From assembly GCF_003387475.1 (NCBI RefSeq), contig NZ_QUNO01000012.1:1-64000 (forward strand): a DNA stretch of 64,000 nucleotides, in the 5' to 3' direction. Position 1 is the stretch's first letter. Each line of letters opens with the position of its first letter. This stretch comes from Kutzneria buriramensis (GTDB lineage: Bacteria; Actinomycetota; Actinomycetes; Mycobacteriales; Pseudonocardiaceae). The notes beneath the pieces were generated by a model. It was not told the DNA's origin. It was given only the letters and a program-made list of their open reading frames with translations, and searched no databases. Position numbers and translations under genes: made by a program. Positions 16,445 through 24,755 of this stretch are shown here, piece after piece.

Positions 16445-17440
16445 ATGCGAGCCAAGGGAATCAACTACGACACCGGTGTGACGCCGGGCGGCAGGCAGAG
16501 CCGGCCCGTGTTCGATCCGGAGCAGGTGCGCAGCGAGCTGCGGACGATCGCAGAGGACCTGCACTGCACGGCGGTCCGCATCAGCGGCGCGGACCCGGCG
16601 CGGATCGGCACGGCCGCCGCGATCGCGGGGGAGCTGGGTCTGGAGGTGTGGTTCGCCCCGTTCCCGTGCGACCTGACGCCGGACGAGATGCTGCCGATCT
16701 TCGCGGACTGCGCCGAGCGGGCGGAGGCGCTGCGGCTCGCCGGGGCCGAGGTGATCCTGGTCCTCGGCTGTGAGATCAGCCTGTTCGCCAAGGGATTCCT
16801 TCCCGGCGACGACACCTACACGCGGATCGAGCGGATCATGGCCGGCGACGCGGAGACGTTCGCCGCGTTCGCCACCGCCCCGGCCGAGGTCACGGCGTTC
16901 CTGAACACGGCGGCCACCGCGGCGCGGGAGAGGTTCGGCGGCCGCGTCACCTACGCGTCCGGGCTGTGGGAGGACATCGACTGGCGGCCGTTCGACATCG
17001 TCTCCGTGGACGCCTACCGCGACAAGGAGAATGCCGCCACCTTCCGCGACCAGCTCGCCGAGCGGGTGAAGATCGGCAAGCCGGTCGCGGTCACGGAGTT
17101 CGGCTGCTGCACCTACACCGGCGCGGGCGACCGCGGCGGCATGGGCTGGGCGATCATCGACGACAAGGCCGACCCGCCGACGATCAGCGGCGATCACGCG
17201 CGCGACGAGCAGGAGCAGGTGCGCTACCTGCGGGAACTGTTGGAGGTCTTCGAGGAGATCGGCGTGGACACCGCGCTGTGGTTCACCTTTGCCTCGTTCA
17301 ACGCGCCGTACAGCCCGGATCCCCGGCACGACCTGGACCTCGCCGCGTACGGCGTGGTCAAGGTGACCGACGAGGGGCTCGTGCCCAAGGCGGTGTTCGG
17401 CGCGCTGGCCGAGGCCTACAGTTCGTCCACAAAGGACTGA
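16445..17440 (+). CDS. TIM-barrel protein resembling clan GH-A glycosidases, function unknown
   Basis: A 331-residue cytoplasmic protein without signal peptide. Its repeating beta-alpha pattern reads as a TIM barrel. Two acidic residues sit where clan GH-A glycosidases keep theirs: Glu in ILVLGCEIS (strand 4) and Glu in VTEFGCCTY (strand 7), with WFTFASFN near strand 8. The opening RAKGINYDTG is shared with actinobacterial proteins that I recall being labelled abortive-infection protein, a label without clear support. The ATG at 16445 is in frame; the ATG at 16440 is not. No ribosome site is visible, so it may be translated from a leaderless message. Its last 25 bases overlap the convergent hydrolase gene. 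Confidence 0.7.
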   Translation: MRAKGINYDTGVTPGGRQSRPVFDPEQVRSELRTIAEDLHCTAVRISGADPARIGTAAAIAGELGLEVWFAPFPCDLTPDEMLPIFADCAERAEALRLAGAEVILVLGCEISLFAKGFLPGDDTYTRIERIMAGDAETFAAFATAPAEVTAFLNTAATAARERFGGRVTYASGLWEDIDWRPFDIVSVDAYRDKENAATFRDQLAERVKIGKPVAVTEFGCCTYTGAGDRGGMGWAIIDDKADPPTISGDHARDEQEQVRYLRELLEVFEEIGVDTALWFTFASFNAPYSPDPRHDLDLAAYGVVKVTDEGLVPKAVFGALAEAYSSSTKD

Positions 17441-18183
17441 AGGGTCGCGTTGAACTCGGTCGGGCGCTCCAGGTTGGGCAGGTGTGCCGCGCCGGCGATG
17501 ACGGCCAGCCGCGAGCCCTTGGCCAGTCCGTGCATGAACTGCGCCTCGGCGACCGGGGTGTACTCGTCCCGGTCGCCGACGACGATCAGCGTCGGCAAGC
17601 CGGCCTGAGCGAGCAGATCCACGTAGTCGGGCCGCTCGGCGCGACCACGCAGCGCCGCCGCCGAGCCCTCGACCGGGGCGCCGGTCATCATGCGGCGGAC
17701 GTGCTCCTCGGCCGCACAACCCGGCACGACCATCTTCGGCAGCGCGTGCTCGATGTAATCCGCGCTGCCCTCTCGGAGCAATCTGTCGGCGAGCTCGGTG
17801 CGATATTCGACGCCCTCCGGTGTCTCGCCCCGCGGCGAGGTGTCCGCCAGCACCAGCGCCTGCACCCGGTCGGCGTGCAGCCGCAGGAACTCCAGCACGA
17901 TCTGCCCGCCCATGGACAGCCCGACCAGAACGGCTCGCTCGACGTCGAGGTGGTCCAACAAGGCGGCCAGGTCGGCGGCGAACACGTCGAAGGTCGTCTT
18001 GCCCGGCACGACCGTCGATTCGCCGTAACCGCGCAGGTCGGGGGCGATCATCCGGTAGCCGAGGGCGAGTTGCGGCCGCCACATGGTGCGGTCGAACGGG
18101 TGGCCGTGCACCAGCAGCAGCGGCATGTCGCCGCCGGTGTCGTCGTAGCCGACGGTGATGCCGTTCAGTGTCACGGTGCTCAT
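17416..18183 (-). CDS. Alpha/beta-fold hydrolase
   Basis: A 255-residue single-domain hydrolase of the esterase / epoxidase-like type. LLVHGHPFDRTMW holds the oxyanion loop, GLSMGG carries the nucleophilic Ser (about residue 93), VVGDRDEYTP the acidic Asp and AGAAHLPNLERP the catalytic His. It resembles the 3-oxoadipate enol-lactonase group in length and motif spacing but the substrate cannot be named. It is divergent from the MocR gene at 18277, whose product is a likely regulator, and overlaps the TIM-barrel gene tail to tail by 25 bases. Confidence 0.85.
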   Translation of the reverse strand: MSTVTLNGITVGYDDTGGDMPLLLVHGHPFDRTMWRPQLALGYRMIAPDLRGYGESTVVPGKTTFDVFAADLAALLDHLDVERAVLVGLSMGGQIVLEFLRLHADRVQALVLADTSPRGETPEGVEYRTELADRLLREGSADYIEHALPKMVVPGCAAEEHVRRMMTGAPVEGSAAALRGRAERPDYVDLLAQAGLPTLIVVGDRDEYTPVAEAQFMHGLAKGSRLAVIAGAAHLPNLERPTEFNATLQSFVDEL

Positions 18184-18233
18184 CGCGTCCCCCTTCGGTT
18201 TGACGTCCGAACGCTAACCGGAGCACGATGTCG

Positions 18234-18263
18234 GTGCAATGGAAACAATGCTCCGAGTGCAAT
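18234..18263 (+). promoter_or_regulatory. Direct repeats in the hydrolase / MocR divergent region
   Basis: GTGCAAT occurs at 18234-18240 and again at 18257-18263, 23 bases apart, about two helical turns, in the 93-base divergent promoter region. MocR/GabR/PdxR regulators characteristically bind direct repeats near their own promoters, so this is the likely operator of the adjacent gene. The second repeat lies 13 bases before the GTG start, which would allow autorepression. Confidence 0.5.
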
Positions 18264-18276
18264 TTGGGAGTCGCGG

Positions 18277-19533
18277 GTGGAGGAGTACCGGCGGATCGCG
18301 GACCTGATCGCCGCGGACATCGCCGCCGGCCGGTTGCGGCCGGGGCAGCAGCTGCCGCCGCAGCGGACGTTCGCCCGGCGGCACCACATCGCCGCGTCGA
18401 CCGCGGCCCGCGTGTACGGCGAGCTGGTCCGGCGGGGCCTGGCCGTCGGGGAGGTCGGGCGGGGCACGTTCGTCCGGCCGGCGCGGACCGTCGACCAGGT
18501 CAACCTGGAGCTCAACTTCCCCGTGCTGCCCGAGCAGGCCGCGCTGCTCGCGCCCGCGCTGGAGCGGGCGCTCCGGCACGACGTGCTCGACCAGTCGCTC
18601 CGCGGCGGACCGGCGCCGACCGCGACCCGGGAGGCCGCCGCCGACCTGTTGGCGCGGCCCGGCTGGCGCCCCGCCCCCGGCAGCCTGCTGTTCGCGGCCG
18701 GCGGCCGGCAGGCCATCGCCGCCGTGCTCGCGGCCCTGGTCCCGCCCGGCGGCCGGCTCGGCGTCGAGTCGCTGACGTATCCCGTGCTCAAGGCGATCGC
18801 CGCCCAGCTCGGGATCGAACTCGTGCCGCTTCCCATGGACGCCGGCGGCCTGCTCCCGCGGCGAGTGCCTGTCGACGCCCTGTATGTACAGCCCACCCTG
18901 CACAATCCGCTCGGCATCACCATGTCGCCTGCTCGCCGCGAGGAGATCGCCGGGCTCGGGCTCCCGATCATCGAGGACGGCGTCAACTCGTTCCTCGACG
19001 AGTCGCCAGCGCCGCTAGCAGCGCTGGCGCCCGACCGCGTCGTGGTCGTCGACGGCCTGTCCAAGCGGCTCGCCCCCGGCCTCACCATCGGATTCGTTGC
19101 CGCGCCGGCCGGTTGGACGGACCGCATCGCCGCCACGCTGCGTTCCGGCGCTTGGGGGAGCGCCGCCTTCGCCCTCGACGCCGCGACCCGGTGGATCCTC
19201 GACGGCTCCGCCGCGCGCATCGCCGCCGCCAAGCGGGTCGACGCCGCGCACCGGCAGGAGCTCGTTCGGGACCGCCTTCCCGTACAGGGCAACCCCAAGG
19301 CCTATCACTGCTGGTTGCCGCTGCCTTCCCCCTGGCAGGCCGACACTTTCGTCGCCGCAGCCGCTCGTCGGGGCATCTCCGTCACCCCGGCCGCCGCCTT
19401 CGCCGTGGTGCCCGCTCAAGCGCCGAACGCCGTCCGGCTGGCCCTCGGTTCCCCACCCGTGGACGCCCTGACCGGCGCCCTGGACATCCTCGCCTCGTTG
19501 CTCGCCCAGGAACCGGATCTCGTGGAGGGTTGA
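18277..19533 (+). CDS. MocR-family PLP-dependent transcriptional regulator
   Basis: A 418-residue fusion of an N-terminal GntR winged helix (about 1-68; EYRRIADLIAADIAAGRLRPGQQLPPQRTFA-type start, then ARVYGELVRRGL) and a fold-type I aminotransferase domain (about 85-410). PLP contacts are visible: Lys263 in VVDGLSKRLAPG, Asn210 in QPTLHNPLG, Asp234 in IIEDGVN. MocR proteins use the aminotransferase domain as a sensor for PLP or amine ligands. Start is GTG 18277 with GGGAG at 18266-18270; a longer in-frame reading is a shadow. Divergent from a hydrolase and followed by a P450-like gene, either of which could be its target. Confidence 0.88.
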   Translation: MEEYRRIADLIAADIAAGRLRPGQQLPPQRTFARRHHIAASTAARVYGELVRRGLAVGEVGRGTFVRPARTVDQVNLELNFPVLPEQAALLAPALERALRHDVLDQSLRGGPAPTATREAAADLLARPGWRPAPGSLLFAAGGRQAIAAVLAALVPPGGRLGVESLTYPVLKAIAAQLGIELVPLPMDAGGLLPRRVPVDALYVQPTLHNPLGITMSPARREEIAGLGLPIIEDGVNSFLDESPAPLAALAPDRVVVVDGLSKRLAPGLTIGFVAAPAGWTDRIAATLRSGAWGSAAFALDAATRWILDGSAARIAAAKRVDAAHRQELVRDRLPVQGNPKAYHCWLPLPSPWQADTFVAAAARRGISVTPAAAFAVVPAQAPNAVRLALGSPPVDALTGALDILASLLAQEPDLVEG

Positions 19534-19577
19534 CACTTCGGCCGCCGCCGAACCGTTGCGGAACTAGCTTTCTCCAT

Positions 19578-20168
19578 ATGGATCTGGAACTGCCTGTGCC
19601 GCAGCCCGCGCCCACCGTCGCCTGGCTGCGCGCCATGGTCGCCCGGTTCAGCTCCGGCTCCGACCACCAGCGCCGTCGGGCCCTCGCCGTCGCCGAACTC
19701 GCCAAGATCGATCCGGCCGACCTTCGCCGCCGTGCCGCCGGATCGTCGTGCAGCGCCGCCGAAGTCCTCGCACAAGCCATGGACATCGACGCCGGCGACG
19801 CCGTCGCCGATGTCGCTCGCGCCTACCATCCGCACACCGTTGCCGATGATGCCGCCGACAGCGCCGTCGCTCGCCTGGTCGACGCCTTCGGCGGCGTCAC
19901 CGACGAGCTCACCGCCGCGCGGATCAGCCTCCTCGTCCAGAGCTGCGACGCCACCACTGCGCTCGTTGCCAACGCCCGCAATCACTCCAGCGTCGCCGCC
20001 ACCCTGCGCGACGACCCGCCGCTGCGCTCCACCCGCCGCGTCCGCGACGGCGAGGTCGTCATGGTCAGCCTCGACGGCCACCCTTTCGGCGCCGGCACCC
20101 ACGAATGCCCCGGGCAGGCGCACGCAATCGCTCTGGCGGAAGGGATCCTGGCACGAGAAGACCACTGA
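19578..20168 (+). CDS. Very short P450-like protein with heme-loop motif
   Basis: Only 196 residues, yet the end carries the cytochrome P450 heme loop: PFGAGTHECPG (169-179; Cys177 would be the thiolate ligand) followed by a helix. Residues 116-134, SLLVQSCDATTALVANA, match a P450 I-helix with the Asp/Thr-Thr pair, and DDPPLRSTRRV (145-155) matches the segment after the K-helix. The ExxR motif is reduced to ATLR (141-144, Glu missing), and the meander normally between that segment and the Cys loop is absent. A full P450 is about 400 residues. Forty-four bases after the MocR gene. It may be a degraded gene, or a compact heme protein; the reading frame is intact. Confidence 0.6.
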   Translation: MDLELPVPQPAPTVAWLRAMVARFSSGSDHQRRRALAVAELAKIDPADLRRRAAGSSCSAAEVLAQAMDIDAGDAVADVARAYHPHTVADDAADSAVARLVDAFGGVTDELTAARISLLVQSCDATTALVANARNHSSVAATLRDDPPLRSTRRVRDGEVVMVSLDGHPFGAGTHECPGQAHAIALAEGILAREDH

Positions 20169-20298
20169 GACACGGCGCCGCGAAGGAGCAGGCGGAGACC
20201 GTACTGGTCGAGCGGATGCGGGGCCCACGCTGGGTGTACGCCGGCCCCGCCTCGCTCGGCGGGAACCGATGGCCTGGCGGACGCGATGAAACGCTGGA

Positions 20299-21147
20299 TC
20301 ACTTCTTTCCCAGCAGCGAGCCCACGTCTGTGAGCAGGCCGCCGACAACTGCACCGACCAGGTTCGGCGGAGTGGTGGTCGTCGTGGCCGGTGGTGTGGT
20401 GGTGGTCGTCGTTGGTGGCGGAGTGGACGTAGTCGTGACCGGAGCCGTGGGGGGTGGGGCGGCGACGGCGGGAATCGCCGCCACGCCGCCGGAGTAGGTG
20501 GTGATCCACTGGAACACGTCGGCCAGGTAGGCGCCGTCGTGGTTGTAGCTGAGGATCGCGTTGACGAGGTCCCCGTTCAACGACAGGTCCCGACGGTCGG
20601 CGCACAGGTAATCGGCGGCGGATGCGGTTGCGTCCCAGACGTTCTGCGGATCGGCGACGCCGTCACCGTTGGCGTCGACGCCCCATGTCGACCACGTGGA
20701 CGGCAGGAACTGCATCGGGCCGACTGCGCGGGTGCCGTCGGTCAGGGAGGGGCCGAAGATGGGTTCGGTGACGGTGCCCCGCGGGTCGACCTGGCCGCCG
20801 CGGGCGTGGTTGGACTCGACCTTGCCGATGCCGGCGAGCACCTGCCAGCGCAGGTGACATGCGGGAACGCGGCCGGCGGCGTGTTGGTACGCGGCCAGCA
20901 GGACGGACGGTATCCGGTTGTCGACGACGGTGGCGACCGGCTTGAACGGGGCGACGTGATCGGGATACACGACCTGGACAGCCGGGCGCTTGGCCGGCGT
21001 CACGGGCGGTTTCGCCGGCGGCAGAACGTGATCCGCCACGGTCGGTGCCGCGGCGACCGCCGGCGGTGGGGGCGTGGTGCTGGCCGCGCAGGTCACGGCC
21101 AGTACTCCGGCGAGCGCGACCAGACCGGTCGAGGCACGGCGGGACAA
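20299..21147 (-). CDS. Secreted lytic transglycosylase
   Basis: About 282 residues: signal peptide (RRASTGLVALAGVLAVTCA), a Pro/Thr linker, then a lysozyme-like domain (about 70-220 of this start). Key signs are GIGKVESNHARGG (the Glu of KVESNH is the likely catalytic acid), GPMQFLPSTW and WDATASAADYLC, all typical of soluble/membrane lytic transglycosylases that cleave the glycan backbone of peptidoglycan. The tail is Thr/Pro-rich and ends LVGAVVGGLLTDVGSLLGKK. The TTG at 21147 was chosen since GGAG is six bases upstream; an ATG at 21213 gives an unusually long basic leader. Last gene of the minus-strand run from 26582. Confidence 0.82.
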   Translation of the reverse strand: MSRRASTGLVALAGVLAVTCAASTTPPPPAVAAAPTVADHVLPPAKPPVTPAKRPAVQVVYPDHVAPFKPVATVVDNRIPSVLLAAYQHAAGRVPACHLRWQVLAGIGKVESNHARGGQVDPRGTVTEPIFGPSLTDGTRAVGPMQFLPSTWSTWGVDANGDGVADPQNVWDATASAADYLCADRRDLSLNGDLVNAILSYNHDGAYLADVFQWITTYSGGVAAIPAVAAPPPTAPVTTTSTPPPTTTTTTPPATTTTTPPNLVGAVVGGLLTDVGSLLGKK

Positions 21148-21217
21148 GGAGAACTCCAATCGGAGAAGGACCGTGGCCCGGCGGGGAGGTCGGGCCGGGC
21201 CACGGTGGGTCATCGAC

Positions 21218-21418
21218 TCAGAACAGGCGGCCGACCGCCTGCGACACGGACTGGAGGGCGCCGATCACCGGCACGCCCAGCGGGTCGAATGTCCAGATGT
21301 TGTTGAGGTTGCTGGTGTCCGGCTTGTCCACCACGGTCACGCCGTCGGCCAGCGCCGGCGAGGCCAGACCGGCGAGGGCGGCGGCGACCAGGGTCGCGGT
21401 GACGAGGGTCTTGCGCAT
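21218..21418 (-). CDS. Tiny secreted peptide
   Basis: A 66-residue protein with a clear signal peptide (MRKTLVTATLVAAALAGLAS, cleavage after PALA) and a mature part of about 41 residues containing VDKPDTSNLNNIW and FDPLGVPVIGALQSV. AGGAATCCC precedes the ATG. It resembles the next gene upstream in size and layout: both mature peptides have a Pro-rich turn followed by a short amphipathic Leu/Val helix. Function unknown; no Cys, so not a typical bacteriocin or chaplin. Confidence 0.7.
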   Translation of the reverse strand: MRKTLVTATLVAAALAGLASPALADGVTVVDKPDTSNLNNIWTFDPLGVPVIGALQSVSQAVGRLF

Positions 21419-21436
21419 GGAGGGATTCCTTTCCGT

Positions 21437-21634
21437 TCAGCCGCTGATGAGCTTCAGCAGGCCGTCGATGGGGGCCAGCGCGGTGGCGGGCACGGGAATG
21501 GCGGGGCCGAGCAGCGAGCCGGCGTCCACGCCGGGCAGCGCCCAGATCGGGGCGGGTGCCGCGGAAGCGGATCCGGCGCCGACCGCCAGCAGGCCGGCCG
21601 TGAGCAGGCCGACGACAACAGCCTTGGACTTCAT
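21437..21634 (-). CDS. Tiny secreted peptide
   Basis: A 65-residue protein with a signal peptide (MKSKAVVVGLLTAGLLAVGA, cleavage after SASA) and a mature part of about 39 residues (PAPIWALPGVDAG, then PIDGLLKLISG). AAAGGAAA precedes the ATG at 21634; a longer in-frame reading lies in the YeeE gene. It starts only ten bases after the YeeE/YedE stop and is followed 18 bases later by a similar small gene, so all three are probably on one message. No known family was recognised. Confidence 0.7.
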   Translation of the reverse strand: MKSKAVVVGLLTAGLLAVGAGSASAAPAPIWALPGVDAGSLLGPAIPVPATALAPIDGLLKLISG

Positions 21635-21644
21635 GGGTTTCCTT

Positions 21645-22877
21645 TCAGCAGACGGAATCGGTGGGTTTGGGGTTGCCCAGCCCGAACAGCGGGCGGAGCG
21701 GCACTCCGACATACGTGCCGGCGATGGCGGCGAGGCCCCACAGCCAGCCGTGCAGGCTGAACGAGGCGACACCGGAGAAGTAGGCGCCGATGTTGCAGCC
21801 GCCGGCCATGCGCGCGCCGAAGCCCATCAGGATGCCGCCGATGACGGCGCCGACGGCCATCTTCCACGGCACGGCGCGGTGCAGGACGAAGGCGCCGGCC
21901 AGGGCGGAAGCGATCAGCGCGCCGAGCATGATGCCGAAGTCCATCACCGACACCCGGTCGGCCAGCACGGAGGCGTGCAGCGCGGCGGCGTTCTTGGGAA
22001 TCGCCCAATAGGGAGCGTGGGAGATGTCGATCCCGATCCAACCAAGGAACTTCGCGCCCCACAAGGCGAAGGCGGCGGTGATTCCCCACGGGCTGCCGGA
22101 GATGAACAGGGTCACGGCGTTCAGCGCGGCGAGCAGGATCGCGCCCACCCACAGCGGCCACGCGCCACGCAGCACCCGGGTCCAGCCCCGGGCCACGGGG
22201 GCGGGCTCGATCGGCGGCGGGTTGCGACGACGTTGCAGCAGCAGGGACCCGCCGGCGATCGCGCCGATGATCAGCAGCGAGAACAGCACCCCGCCGGCGT
22301 AGCCGAGTGGTGTGGCGGCCAGCGACACGGTCGGGCCGAGCGACTGGAGGTACGCGATCCAGTTGGCGGCGAAGGCGCTGCCGATCGAGCCGAGGATGAA
22401 ACCGCCGAGGGTGTAGAGAATCGCGGTCTGCCCGCTGCCGACCGCGAACAGCGTGCCGGACGCGCAGGAGCCACCGATCTGCATGCCGACGCCGAAGATG
22501 AACGCGCCGAGCGCGACGCCGATGCTGGCCGGTAACACCATGCCCTTGGGAGCGCCGGAAAGCCCGATGCCGGACTGGAGGATCACCGCGAACAGCACCA
22601 CGGCGACGGCCAGCATCAGCATGTGCGCCCGGATCGCCGTGCCCTGGCCGACGGCTACGACCTGCCGCCACGCCGACGTGAAACCGAAGCGGGAGTGGAA
22701 AAGCACCAGGCCGAGGGCCAGCCCCACCACGTACAGCAGGGCCAGCTTCCAACCGGCCGCGTGGTCGACGGCGAACCCGAGGATCGCGGCGAGCGCGGTG
22801 CCGACGATGATCACGCCGGATCTGGCCGACGGGGCCTCGACCGCCACCACGGGCAGCCGTTCGTTGACGACGGACAT
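21645..22877 (-). CDS. YeeE/YedE-family sulfur-compound permease
   Basis: A 410-residue, roughly twelve-helix membrane protein of the YeeE/YedE (DUF395) family, whose studied members import thiosulfate. It is a tandem of two homologous halves; the conserved Cys motifs are visible in each: QIGGSCASGTLFAVG in the first and RMAGGCNIGAYFSG in the second, the residues that relay thiosulfate through the pore. The neighbours fit a sulfur theme: a methanethiol-oxidase-like protein upstream on the same strand. Start ATG at 22877 follows AGGAGGAAAG. About 180 non-coding bases separate it from the gene before. Confidence 0.9.
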   Translation of the reverse strand: MSVVNERLPVVAVEAPSARSGVIIVGTALAAILGFAVDHAAGWKLALLYVVGLALGLVLFHSRFGFTSAWRQVVAVGQGTAIRAHMLMLAVAVVLFAVILQSGIGLSGAPKGMVLPASIGVALGAFIFGVGMQIGGSCASGTLFAVGSGQTAILYTLGGFILGSIGSAFAANWIAYLQSLGPTVSLAATPLGYAGGVLFSLLIIGAIAGGSLLLQRRRNPPPIEPAPVARGWTRVLRGAWPLWVGAILLAALNAVTLFISGSPWGITAAFALWGAKFLGWIGIDISHAPYWAIPKNAAALHASVLADRVSVMDFGIMLGALIASALAGAFVLHRAVPWKMAVGAVIGGILMGFGARMAGGCNIGAYFSGVASFSLHGWLWGLAAIAGTYVGVPLRPLFGLGNPKPTDSVC

Positions 22878-23057
22878 CTTTCCTCCTGACGACTGGGACG
22901 GGGAAAGGCGATTCAGGACCGGGGCGAACAGGGATGTTTGGTGGGAAAGGGATTCGGTGTTGAGGACTGGGCTGCGGGGATGGTCGGGAGGGGACGAGCT
23001 TGGGGTTCGGGTTGAAGGGTTGATGGTCGGAAGAGAGGTGCCGAAAGGGATATGGGA

Positions 23058-24710
23058 TCAGGACAGGGGGCCGGAGATCGGGACGATGGTGCCGTTGGGG
23101 ACCCACTGGCCGGGATACGCCATCTCCATCCCGTCCATCGTGTTGTCCATGGGCATGGCGTCGACCTGCGCCGCCGCGTACAGCCGGACGGACGGGTCGG
23201 GCTGCTGGCCCTGGGCGGCGAGCCAGGAGTCGAGGCCGCCGATGGAGCCGGTGGCGCCGGGGAAGGCGTCGGACAGGGCGACGGTGTACGCCATGGTGCG
23301 CGGATCACGCGGGTCGAATCGGAGCGGAATCGCGGAGCTGACGACGGACTTCAGCAGGGGAGCGGTGAGCAGCCAGGGGGCGAGGTAGACGCCGTCGACG
23401 AAGGTCGGCTTCTGGGTCTGCTCCACCGCGACCCTCGACAGCTCGGCGGCCGCGCCGGACCATCCGGCCACGACCACCAGCGCGCTGTTGGGCTCCTCGG
23501 TGTCGGACACCGGAATGCCTGCCCGCCGAACGACGTCCTCGGCGGCCCTGGCCCGCGGCGAGCCGTCGCCGACGACGGTGATCGCGGGGATCTTCCGCCC
23601 CTTCAGGTAATCCACGAGCTTGTGGACGGCGTCGGCGTCCCCTGTGGACAAACCGTCGCTCGGGCACGTCGTCAACGGCAACCGGCTACCGCCGATCAAG
23701 CCGCCCAAACCCGCCTCGGCGCACTCCGGGTCGACGGCACGGGCCGCCCCGGCGCCGGTGTCGACGGCCAGGGTGGATTCCTTGCCGCCAAGGGAGATCC
23801 TAAGGTCGCTACGCCCGGGCGGCAGGTCGACCTCCGCCCAGGTCCCGCTCATCCCCGGGCGGGCCAACGCCTTGACGCCGTCGACCGTCGCCTCGCCCGG
23901 CAGGTGAACGAGGTTGCGGCCGGGGCGTTGCGGCGCGACCAGCACCGGCACGCCCGAGGCCGAACCGAGCAGGGGCACGCCGGGTGTCGGCAGATCCGCC
24001 GGCCGCGGGATCGCGCCCAGCGCCGCCCACGCCACGTAGGCGACGACCACGAGCAGCGTGCTGGCCGGGTGCAGTCGCCTGATCGTCAGCGCCGTTACGA
24101 TGATCGGCAACAGCGCCACGGCCAGCAGCGCCAGCCCGAAGCCCGTGTCGTAGAGCCGGCGGTCGAAGCCGATCCCGGACACGGCGATCTGGAGGACGCC
24201 GGCCAGCGCCAACACGATCGCCACCGTCAGCGCGACCGGGCGGGGCCGCAGCCGGCCGGTGGGTTCCGGCGCGAGCAATGTGAGCCCCAGCCAGGCCACC
24301 ACCCCGACGGCGTAACCCGTGTCGGCGAGAAACTCGATCCCCATGTGGCTCAGGGAGATCTCGGAGATCAACACCACCAGCAGGCCAAACCCCAGGTACG
24401 CGGAGACGGTGCGCGGGCGCAGCGTCAGCGGCACCGCGACGGCCAGCGCCAGCTGTCCGATCGCGAACGCCGGACTGGTGTCCAGCCACAGCAAGGAAAT
24501 CAGGTCGGCGACGGCCGTAACGCCGGCGGCCGCCCAAGCGATGAGTACGGTGCCACGGCGCACTGAGGCCACAGTGGGCCGCAGCAACCCGATACCCGCG
24601 ACGGTCGCGCTCGCCAGCAGGAGCACGATCCGGAGCAGCAGCACGGCGGCAGGAACGCTGGTTGCCGGCGTGCCCATGTCGGTCATGTTCACAAGGGAAT
24701 CCCGGTTCAC
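23058..24710 (-). CDS. Multi-pass membrane protein with extracytoplasmic domain and Met-rich tail
   Basis: A 550-residue protein I cannot assign to a family with confidence. Residues 15-245 contain about seven hydrophobic helices. Residues 250-550 form a large soluble domain outside the membrane, with alternating beta/alpha pattern (ITVVGDGSPRARAAEDVV, SALVVVAGWSGAA) like a flavodoxin or periplasmic-binding fold, and two Cys (PECAEAG, TTCPSDG). The tail, AMPMDNTMDGMEMAYPG, holds five Met in fourteen residues, a pattern used for Cu(I) binding. GTG at 24710; an ATG at 24686 is an alternative start. It lies 45 bases after the methanethiol-oxidase-like gene. Confidence 0.65.
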   Translation of the reverse strand: MNRDSLVNMTDMGTPATSVPAAVLLLRIVLLLASATVAGIGLLRPTVASVRRGTVLIAWAAAGVTAVADLISLLWLDTSPAFAIGQLALAVAVPLTLRPRTVSAYLGFGLLVVLISEISLSHMGIEFLADTGYAVGVVAWLGLTLLAPEPTGRLRPRPVALTVAIVLALAGVLQIAVSGIGFDRRLYDTGFGLALLAVALLPIIVTALTIRRLHPASTLLVVVAYVAWAALGAIPRPADLPTPGVPLLGSASGVPVLVAPQRPGRNLVHLPGEATVDGVKALARPGMSGTWAEVDLPPGRSDLRISLGGKESTLAVDTGAGAARAVDPECAEAGLGGLIGGSRLPLTTCPSDGLSTGDADAVHKLVDYLKGRKIPAITVVGDGSPRARAAEDVVRRAGIPVSDTEEPNSALVVVAGWSGAAAELSRVAVEQTQKPTFVDGVYLAPWLLTAPLLKSVVSSAIPLRFDPRDPRTMAYTVALSDAFPGATGSIGGLDSWLAAQGQQPDPSVRLYAAAQVDAMPMDNTMDGMEMAYPGQWVPNGTIVPISGPLS

Positions 24711-24755
24711 CTAGGACGGGTGGCGCCGCGGTCGGGGCGGCGCCACCCGCAACCG

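Noticed and set aside
20169-20298. Possible small gene between the P450-like and transglycosylase genes
   Set aside because: Short readings lack a ribosome site and coding bias; the 130 bases are treated as the convergent gap.
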